A program made the translations under genes and the position numbers. The notes beneath the pieces were generated by a model. It did no database searches and was not told the DNA's origin. It was given only the letters and a program-made list of their open reading frames with translations. Below are positions 58,242 through 64,000 of a stretch of 64,000 nucleotides of DNA, in pieces. Position 1 is the stretch's first letter, and the number at the start of each line of letters is the position of its first letter. This stretch comes from an uncultured Pseudomonas sp. (lineage in GTDB: Bacteria; Pseudomonadota; Gammaproteobacteria; Pseudomonadales; Pseudomonadaceae), in contig NZ_CAJYDW010000006.1 in assembly GCF_913774235.1 (NCBI RefSeq), positions 1-64,000 on the forward strand. Reading direction: 5' to 3'.

Positions 58242-58537
58242 GGCGCGGTGGCGGAGCGGTCTTCGGGCAATTCCTCGGCCGGCCAGTCGGCGAAGGGCCA
58301 GGGTTTCGCCTCGCAGGCGAAGGTGCCGAACCGCACGATCTGCGCCAGGTAGGTCGCCAGCGCGGCGCCGAAACCGGTCAGGCCAGGATGGGGTTCGCCC
58401 TTGACCAGGCGCACCACCAGCTGCACCAGCACCACCATCGCCAGCACATATTGCGCGCCTAGCCAGACGAACAGGAACAGCAGCATCCAGATCAGGCGCA
58501 GGCCCAGCAGCTCGCGGGAATGCTCGGGTTGAGACAT
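58238..58537 (-). CDS. DUF4389 membrane protein
   Basis: A 99-residue protein with one or two membrane helices at about 13-44 (LIWMLLFLFVWLGAQYVLAM then VLVQLVVRLV), followed by the DUF4389 stretch GFGAALATYLAQIVRFGTFA. The function is unknown. It is coupled to sixA and lies 31 bases after gpsA. The start is the ATG after which the family pattern begins; an ORF extension of 20 codons is not supported. Confidence 0.85.
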   Translation of the reverse strand: MSQPEHSRELLGLRLIWMLLFLFVWLGAQYVLAMVVLVQLVVRLVKGEPHPGLTGFGAALATYLAQIVRFGTFACEAKPWPFADWPAEELPEDRSATAP

Positions 58538-58568
58538 GGAAATTCCTCTTTTCAGACAGTGTAGCGGA

Positions 58569-59588
58569 TCAACCGAATGCGTCCGCCACATCGACATCGG
58601 TCTTGGGCTCGCCGCCCATCAGGGCCTCGATCACCTGGCCCAGGCTGCGGCCCTCGAACAGAATGGCATAGAGGCCGTTGACCAGGGGCATGTAGACGCC
58701 CAGTTCATCCGCCTTTTCCTTGAGCACGCGCAGGGTATTGACACCCTCGGCGGTCTCGCCGATCTGGGCTACCGCGTCGTCCAGGCTGAGCCCGCGACCC
58801 AGAGCGTGACCCACCCGGTAGTTGCGACTCTTCTCCGACGAGCAGGTCACGATCAGATCCCCTACCCCGGCCAGGCCCAGGTAGGTGATGGGGTTGGCAC
58901 CGCGCTGCACGGCGAAGCGGGTCATCTCGGCCAGGGCGCGGGTGATCAGCATGCTGCGAGTGTTTTCGCCCATTTCCAGTGCCGCCGCCATGCCGGCGAT
59001 GATGGCGTAGACGTTCTTCAAGGCCCCGGCCAGCTCCACACCGAGGCGGTCGGCACTGGCGTAGACGCGGAAGGTGCGGCCATGCAGCGCCGCCTGGACC
59101 CGGCGGCAGACTTCCTCGTCCTCGCTCGCCACCACGGTGGCGGTGAGCTGGTGCTCGGCGATCTCGCGGGCGAGATTGGGGCCGGAAATGATGCCGATGC
59201 GCGCCCGCGGCACGATCTCCGCGAGGATCTCGCTCATCAGCATGAAGGAATGTGCCTCGATGCCCTTGGTGGTGCTGACCAGGAAGCGGCCTTCCAACTG
59301 GGTCGCGATGGGCGCCAGGGCCTGGCGCAGGGCGCTCGACGGCAGCGCCACCAATACCAGCTCGCAATCGGCGATGGCGCCCTGCAGATCGCTGGTCGCC
59401 TCGACCGCGGCGTGCACCTTGATACCCTTCAGATAGCGGGGATTCTCCCGCTCGCGACGGATGGTCTCGGCCTGTTGCGGATCGCGCATCCACAGGCGTA
59501 CCGGCAGCCCGTTCTCGGCGACCAGATTGGCCAGGGCGGTACCGAAACTGCCGCCGCCCAGGACGGCGATGGGGGATTGGACTGTCAT
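58569..59588 (-). CDS. gpsA: Glycerol-3-phosphate dehydrogenase [NAD(P)+]
   Basis: A 339-residue cytoplasmic enzyme that reduces dihydroxyacetone phosphate to sn-glycerol-3-phosphate for phospholipid synthesis. It begins [20 protein letters not shown], with a GxGxxG motif, and has [12 protein letters not shown], the catalytic Lys in [14 protein letters not shown] and [13 protein letters not shown]. It is divergent from fabA, with 233 bases between. It heads a series of six genes in one direction. Confidence 0.97.
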   Translation of the reverse strand: MTVQSPIAVLGGGSFGTALANLVAENGLPVRLWMRDPQQAETIRRERENPRYLKGIKVHAAVEATSDLQGAIADCELVLVALPSSALRQALAPIATQLEGRFLVSTTKGIEAHSFMLMSEILAEIVPRARIGIISGPNLAREIAEHQLTATVVASEDEEVCRRVQAALHGRTFRVYASADRLGVELAGALKNVYAIIAGMAAALEMGENTRSMLITRALAEMTRFAVQRGANPITYLGLAGVGDLIVTCSSEKSRNYRVGHALGRGLSLDDAVAQIGETAEGVNTLRVLKEKADELGVYMPLVNGLYAILFEGRSLGQVIEALMGGEPKTDVDVADAFG

Positions 59589-59821
59589 CGAAACTCTCGT
59601 CTTCACCGCGATCGCGCGGCCTCGTCGCCAGTATACGGCAGCCGCTCGCGCGGCCCAGGATGGAGAATTGACTGCGGAAAGTGCACAATGGTCCGTTAAC
59701 GAGCGGGGCGCTGGCCTGTGACTTTCCCCATGCCCCGGCAGTCTACTGCTACACGAAGCCATACCCAGAGCGACCATTGGAGTCGCCAGAGCCTGGACCT
59801 AGGCCAGCTACAGGAGCTTGC

Positions 59822-60337
59822 ATGACCAAACAACACGCCTTTACCTACGAAGACTTGCTGCGCTGCAGCCGTGGCGAGCTCTTCGGGCCGGGCAACGCCC
59901 AACTGCCCGCGCCGAACATGCTGATGATCGATCGGATCGTGCATATCAGCGAGGTAGGCGGGAAATACGGCAAGGGCGAACTGGTGGCGGAACTCGATAT
60001 CCGTCCCGATCTCTGGTTCTTCGGTTGCCACTTCGAGGGTGACCCGGTGATGCCGGGTTGCCTGGGCCTGGATGCCATGTGGCAGTTGGTCGGTTTCTAC
60101 CTTGGCTGGCAGGGCAATCCGGGTCGCGGTCGCGCCCTGGGCTCCGGCGAAGTGAAGTTCTTCGGCCAGGTACTGCCGACCGCCAAGAAGGTCACCTACA
60201 ATATCCATATCAAACGCACCATCAACAGGTCGCTGATTCTGGCCATCGCCGATGGCACCGTAAGCGTGGACGGCCGCGAGATCTACTCCGCCGAAGGTCT
60301 GCGCGTCGGCCTGTTCACTTCCACCGATAGCTTCTAA
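59822..60337 (+). CDS. fabA: 3-hydroxydecanoyl-ACP dehydratase/isomerase FabA
   Basis: A 171-residue enzyme that makes the cis double bond for unsaturated fatty acids. It has the active His in [13 protein letters not shown] and the Asp in [16 protein letters not shown]. The length equals that of other FabA proteins. The ATG follows an AGGAG-like site. fabB starts 11 bases later, so the two form the usual fabAB operon. I did not find a clear DesT-type operator in the upstream 233 bases. Confidence 0.98.
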   Translation: MTKQHAFTYEDLLRCSRGELFGPGNAQLPAPNMLMIDRIVHISEVGGKYGKGELVAELDIRPDLWFFGCHFEGDPVMPGCLGLDAMWQLVGFYLGWQGNPGRGRALGSGEVKFFGQVLPTAKKVTYNIHIKRTINRSLILAIADGTVSVDGREIYSAEGLRVGLFTSTDSF

Positions 60338-60348
60338 GGGCTTTTCGC

Positions 60349-61566
60349 ATGCGTCGCGTCGTCATTACCGGTCTGGGTATCGTTTCGTGCCTGGGCAATG
60401 ATAAAGACACCGTTTCCGCCAACCTGCGCGCGGGCCGTGCCGGCATCCGTCACAACCCGGAATACGCCGAGATGGGTCTGCGCAGTCAGGTTTCCGGTTC
60501 CATCGACCTGAACCTCGAAGAATTGATCGACCGCAAGGTCAAGCGCTTCGTCGGCGATGCCGCCGCCTACGCCTACCTGGCGATGGAGCAGGCGATCAAG
60601 GATTCCGGCCTGTCCGAAGAGCAGGTGTCCAACCCCCGCACCGGCCTGATCGCCGGCTCCGGTGGCGCTTCCACCTTCAACCAGATGGAAGCCCTGGACA
60701 TCCTGCGCGAGAAGGGCGTCAAGCGCGTCGGTCCCTACCGCGTGACCCGGACCATGAGCAGCACGGTCTCCGCCTGCCTGGCCACTCCCTTCAAGATCAA
60801 GGGCCTGAACTACTCCGTGGCCTCGGCCTGCGCCACCAGCGCCCACTGCATCGGCCTGGCCATGGAGCAGATCCAGCTCGGCAAGCAGGATGTGGTCTTC
60901 GCCGGCGGTGGCGAGGAAGAGCACTGGACCCAGAGCATGCTGTTCGATGCCATGGGCGCCCTCTCCAGCGACTACAACGAGACGCCGGAAAAGGCTTCCC
61001 GTGCCTACGACAGCAAGCGTGACGGTTTCGTCATCGCCGGCGGCGGCGGCATGGTGGTGGTCGAGGAACTCGAACACGCCCTGGCCCGTGGCGCCAAGAT
61101 CTATGCCGAGATCGTCGGCTACGGCGCGACCTCCGACGGCTACGACATGGTCGCCCCGAGCGGCGAAGGCGCCATCCGCTGCATGCAGCAGGCGCTGTCC
61201 ACCGTCGACGGCGAGATCGACTACCTGAACACCCACGGCACCTCCACCCCGGTGGGCGACGTGGCCGAGATCAAGGGCGTGCGCGCCGTGTTCGGCGACA
61301 AGGCTCCGGTCATCAGCTCCACCAAGAGCCTGTCCGGTCACTCCCTGGGCGCTGCCGGTGTGCACGAGGCCATCTACTGCATGCTGATGATGGAAGGCAA
61401 CTTCATCGCCGGCTCGGCCAACATCGACGAGCTGGACCCGGAAGTCGCCGACATGCCGATCCTGCGCGAGACCAAGGAAGACGCCAAGCTGAACCTCATC
61501 ATGAGCAACAGCTTCGGCTTCGGCGGCACCAATGCCACCCTGGTCCTCAAGCGCTGGCAGGGCTGA
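60349..61566 (+). CDS. fabB: Beta-ketoacyl-ACP synthase I FabB
   Basis: A 405-residue condensing enzyme. The catalytic Cys lies in [12 protein letters not shown], with the two catalytic His in [11 protein letters not shown] and [16 protein letters not shown] and the conserved Lys between. It elongates the unsaturated intermediate made by FabA. It is followed by a clear terminator. Confidence 0.98.
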   Translation: MRRVVITGLGIVSCLGNDKDTVSANLRAGRAGIRHNPEYAEMGLRSQVSGSIDLNLEELIDRKVKRFVGDAAAYAYLAMEQAIKDSGLSEEQVSNPRTGLIAGSGGASTFNQMEALDILREKGVKRVGPYRVTRTMSSTVSACLATPFKIKGLNYSVASACATSAHCIGLAMEQIQLGKQDVVFAGGGEEEHWTQSMLFDAMGALSSDYNETPEKASRAYDSKRDGFVIAGGGGMVVVEELEHALARGAKIYAEIVGYGATSDGYDMVAPSGEGAIRCMQQALSTVDGEIDYLNTHGTSTPVGDVAEIKGVRAVFGDKAPVISSTKSLSGHSLGAAGVHEAIYCMLMMEGNFIAGSANIDELDPEVADMPILRETKEDAKLNLIMSNSFGFGGTNATLVLKRWQG

Positions 61567-61589
61567 TAGGCCCTCGCTCGTGTGACCCG

Positions 61590-61614
61590 AACGGCGCCTC
61601 TGGCGCCGTTTTTC
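61590..61614 (+). terminator. Rho-independent terminator of fabAB
   Basis: A 9-bp stem (AACGGCGCC / GGCGCCGTT) with loop TCT runs into TTTTT, 24 bases after the fabB stop. Confidence 0.92.
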
Positions 61615-61740
61615 ATTTCTGCTCCCTGCCCGGCTGAACCGGTCATGGCCCCCCGCGGTCGAAGGCGCCAGCGCTTCGCCTGCGAACCTCCAGGAAGAAT
61701 GGATTCAGCAGCGCGAATAGCTTAATCTCGCGCCGCTTCG

Positions 61741-61790
61741 CTGTGCCTGCACAGCTGCCTTAGACAGCGCTGTCCGAACATAGTGGACAG
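61741..61790. promoter_or_regulatory. Cluster of short palindromes upstream of the FucP-type gene
   Basis: CTGTGC-CT-GCACAG (61741-61754), ACAGCGCTGT (61764-61773) and CTGTCC-N9-GGACAG (61770-61790) lie 32-80 bases before the transporter start. They may be operators for a sugar-responsive regulator; no regulator gene is nearby in the window. Confidence 0.4.
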
Positions 61791-61822
61791 ACACAAGAAA
61801 CCGTCGTACCCATGGAGCCCCA

Positions 61823-63037
61823 ATGCACAATCAAAACCAGAGCTACCGCGGACCCCTGATCGTCCTCACCATGCTGTTCTTCATGTGGGGCCTGATCACC
61901 TCGCTGAACGACATCCTGATCCCCCACCTCAAGGCGGTCTTCACCCTCAGCTATCTACAGGCCTCGCTGATCCAGTTCTGCTTCTTCACCGCCTACTTCA
62001 TCGTCTCCTTCCCGGCAGGTCGCCTGGTCGAGAGCCTGGGTTACAAGAAGGGCATCATCGTTGGCCTGCTCACCGCCGGTGTCGGCTGTGTACTCTTCTA
62101 TCCGGCGGCCGGCGCCCAATCCTACGGCTTTTTCCTGACCGCCCTCTTCGTCCTGGCGGCCGGCATCACCGTACTGCAGGTAGCGGCGAACCCCTACGTC
62201 ACCATCCTCGGCAAGCCGGAAACCGCGGCCTCGCGCCTCAACCTCACCCAGGCCTTCAACTCTTTGGGCACCACCGTCGGCCCGCTGGTGGGTGCAGTGA
62301 CCATCCTGGCGCTGGTCGGTGAAGACTCCGCCGCCCACTCGGTGCAGCTGCCCTACCTGATCCTGGCGGGCATGCTGGTCGCTCTGGCCGTGATCATCGG
62401 CCTGTTCCGCCTGCCGCAGATCAAGGACACCGAACAGGACAACGCCACCGACGAGAACGCCCTGACCGCCAACAGCGTCTGGGCCTATCGCCACCTGCTG
62501 CTCGGCGTGGTCGGCATCTTCATGTACGTGGGCGCGGAGGTGTCCATCGGCAGCTACCTGGTGAGCCTGATGGAAAGCCCGGATGTGGCCAGCCTGGACG
62601 CCGCCACCGCCGCCAAGTACCTGTCCCTTTACTGGGGCGGCGCCATGATCGGCCGCTTCATCGGCGGCGTGGTGATGACCAAGGTACGCCCGAACCTGGC
62701 CCTGAGCTTCAATGCCATCGCCATCGGCGTGCTGCTGGCCGTGGCCGTGCTGCAGGGCGGCAAGGTCGCCATGTGGGCGCTGCTGGCGATCGGTTTCTTC
62801 AACTCCATCATGTTCCCGACCATCTTCTCCCTGGCCCTCAAGGGCCTGGGCAAGTTCACCTCCAAGGGTTCGGGCCTGCTGTGCATGGGTATCGTCGGCG
62901 GTGCGCTGGTGCCGGCCATCCAGGGCTACTTCGCCGATACCATCGGCCTGCTGCCCTCCTTCCTGATCCCCCTGGCCTGCTACCTCTACATCCTGTTCTA
63001 CGGCGTGATGGGCTACCGCCCCACCCTGCGTCGCTGA
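61823..63037 (+). CDS. FucP/GluP-type sugar:H+ symporter (MFS)
   Basis: A 404-residue carrier with about twelve helices. FucP-family stretches are LFFMWGLITSLNDILIPHLK, FPAGRLVESLGYKKGI, GITVLQVAANPYVTILGKP and RLNLTQAFNSLGTTVGPLVG. These fit importers of fucose, glucose or galactose. Which sugar is not clear from sequence. GGAG lies before the ATG. It stands alone, between the fabB terminator and a strong hairpin. Confidence 0.88.
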   Translation: MHNQNQSYRGPLIVLTMLFFMWGLITSLNDILIPHLKAVFTLSYLQASLIQFCFFTAYFIVSFPAGRLVESLGYKKGIIVGLLTAGVGCVLFYPAAGAQSYGFFLTALFVLAAGITVLQVAANPYVTILGKPETAASRLNLTQAFNSLGTTVGPLVGAVTILALVGEDSAAHSVQLPYLILAGMLVALAVIIGLFRLPQIKDTEQDNATDENALTANSVWAYRHLLLGVVGIFMYVGAEVSIGSYLVSLMESPDVASLDAATAAKYLSLYWGGAMIGRFIGGVVMTKVRPNLALSFNAIAIGVLLAVAVLQGGKVAMWALLAIGFFNSIMFPTIFSLALKGLGKFTSKGSGLLCMGIVGGALVPAIQGYFADTIGLLPSFLIPLACYLYILFYGVMGYRPTLRR

Positions 63038-63044
63038 TCCCCCT

Positions 63045-63073
63045 CGAAGCGCTGGCGCCCTGCCAGCGCTTCG
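63045..63073 (+). terminator. Strong hairpin after the FucP-type gene
   Basis: A perfect 12-bp stem (CGAAGCGCTGGC / GCCAGCGCTTCG) with a 5-base loop begins eight bases after the stop codon. The following TCCCTCC is only a weak T tract. Confidence 0.65.
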
Positions 63074-63371
63074 TCCCTCCTGCTCCGCCCCCTATCCCGC
63101 TTTCACGACAACCCGCCTACGACCCCGCAGCCTGGTGGGCCGTACGCACCTGTACGACGCCGGCGAGCATCCCCTCTCCCCGACATCGCAAGGCCCGCCC
63201 AGGGCGCGCTGCCGCCCTTCGCCATAGCTTGGCTGCCACTTGGCAATGCGCTGGAGCTGCCGCCCTGGAATCCTGGCCGTCACCCTGAGTCTCCCGCCTA
63301 TGGATCGCTCGGCACTCTCAGCCGGGCACATCACCGACGCCCTCCCCGCACCGAATCCTGCGCAAAAGAAA

Positions 63372-63397
63372 ACGCCCGTATCTTTCGATACGGGCGT
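63372..63397 (-). terminator. Rho-independent terminator of dctA
   Basis: An 11-bp perfect stem (ACGCCCGTATC / GATACGGGCGT) with a 4-base loop is followed on the minus strand by TTTTCTTTT, about 50 bases after the dctA stop. Confidence 0.9.
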
Positions 63398-63445
63398 CTT
63401 GTCGTTACCGCAGGGACCGCTTCAGGAGCAGCCCTCGCGCGAGGC

Positions 63446-64000
63446 TCAGGCAGTCTGGCGAGCTTCCTCGACTTCGACGGCGTTCGGGCCGCGAGCGAGT
63501 TCGGTCTGCAGGGTCTGCTCGTCCAGCTGGCCGCACCACTTGGCGACCACGATGGAGGCCACGCCGTTACCGACCAGGTTGGTCAGGGCGCGGGCTTCGG
63601 ACATGAAGCGGTCGATACCCAGGATCAGCGCCAGACCGGCGACCGGTACGTGACCGACGGCGGACAGGGTGGCGGCCAGCACGATGAAGCCGCTACCGGT
63701 GACGCCTGCAGCACCCTTGGAGGAGATCAGCAGCACCAGCAGCAGGGTGATCTGGTGGGTGATGTCCATCTGGGTGTTGGTGGCCTGGGCGATGAATACC
63801 GCGGCCATGGTCAGGTAGATGGAAGTACCGTCGAGGTTGAAGGAGTAGCCGGTGGGGATCACCAGGCCAACCACCGACTTCTCGGCGCCCAGCTTCTGCA
63901 TCTTGGTCAGCATGCGCGGCAGGGCGGACTCGGAGGACGAGGTACCCAGCACGATCAGCAGTTCTTCACGGATGTACTTGATGAACTTGAGGATGCTGAA
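63446..64000 (-). CDS. dctA: C4-dicarboxylate transporter DctA, C-terminal part (cut by window edge)
   Basis: The last 184 codons of a DAACS-family symporter, entering the window already in frame ([20 protein letters not shown]). The serine-rich reentrant loop is seen in [13 protein letters not shown], and the family stretches [19 protein letters not shown] and [19 protein letters not shown] carry the substrate and cation sites. It imports succinate, fumarate and malate. The N-terminal part lies beyond the right edge. Confidence 0.95.
   Translation of the reverse strand, partial: FSILKFIKYIREELLIVLGTSSSESALPRMLTKMQKLGAEKSVVGLVIPTGYSFNLDGTSIYLTMAAVFIAQATNTQMDITHQITLLLVLLISSKGAAGVTGSGFIVLAATLSAVGHVPVAGLALILGIDRFMSEARALTNLVGNGVASIVVAKWCGQLDEQTLQTELARGPNAVEVEEARQTA

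Larger units (their letters stand above)
63038..63445. other. Intergenic region between the sugar transporter and dctA
   Basis: These 408 bases lie between convergent genes. They hold the hairpin after the transporter and the dctA terminator at 63372-63397. Open frames in the middle have no recognisable protein features. Confidence 0.75.

Noticed and set aside
59589-59821. DesT-type operator before fabA
   Set aside because: I searched for the expected palindrome by eye and saw none.

Overview
The window is a GC-rich chromosomal segment of a gammaproteobacterium, almost certainly a Pseudomonas. This rests on gene order (flgBCDE / flgFGHIJKL / fliC with cheVR, flgA and flgMN-flgZ; pheA-serC-gyrA-mtnA-mtaD-ubiG-mupP-yciK; selD-selU; gpsA / fabAB), on AmrZ, and on flagellar promoters with RpoN and FliA signatures. 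I cannot fix the species. Both window ends cut genes: flagellin fliC at the left and dctA at the right.

Region 1 (1-12.1 kb, minus strand): a flagellin glycosylation island between flgL and fliC. It holds the whole pseudaminic acid pathway as one tightly coupled operon: pseB, pseC, pseF, a fused pseG-pseH gene and pseI. A methyltransferase gene and a 1563-residue multi-module glycosyltransferase/methyltransferase gene follow. A good RpoN-type promoter precedes pseB, so sugar synthesis appears to be tied to the flagellar cascade.

Region 2 (12.2-28.2 kb): rod, hook, ring and junction genes in two RpoN-type operons (flgBCDE and flgFGHIJKL) separated by a terminator, then cheV-cheR. On the plus strand lie flgA, flgM, flgN and flgZ. 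The cheV/flgA gap holds a clear RpoN element for flgA and a weak FliA-like element for cheV on the opposite strand, covering the same bases.

Region 3 (28.2-36.5 kb, minus strand): an MFS transporter and a seven-gene, tightly packed cassette next to tRNA-Arg(CCT). It encodes a GtrB/ArnC-like membrane-anchored glycosyltransferase, an FAD oxidoreductase, a large polytopic membrane protein (possibly GT-C), an epimerase-like protein with an altered active site, a sugar isomerase-like TIM barrel, an ArnE/F-like four-helix protein and a soluble DPM1-like glycosyltransferase. I read it as a lipid-linked sugar synthesis, flipping and transfer system that I cannot match to a described pathway. It is the best candidate here for something new.

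Region 4 (36.7-53.9 kb): core genes. These are amrZ, mgtE, a DUF4124 secreted protein, pheA-serC-gyrA, mtnA, the plus-strand set mtaD-ubiG-mupP-yciK, a chemoreceptor, a small lipoprotein and selU-selD.

Region 5 (53.9-64 kb): a 505-base intergenic region with an inverted DnaA-box-like pair and a 168-bp foldback element with 19-bp terminal inverted repeats and CTAG ends (a MITE, probably IS630-related). Then come an MFS transporter, a six-gene minus-strand group (gpsA, DUF4389, sixA, thioesterase, alpha/beta hydrolase, DUF4892), fabA-fabB, a FucP-type sugar transporter and the end of dctA.
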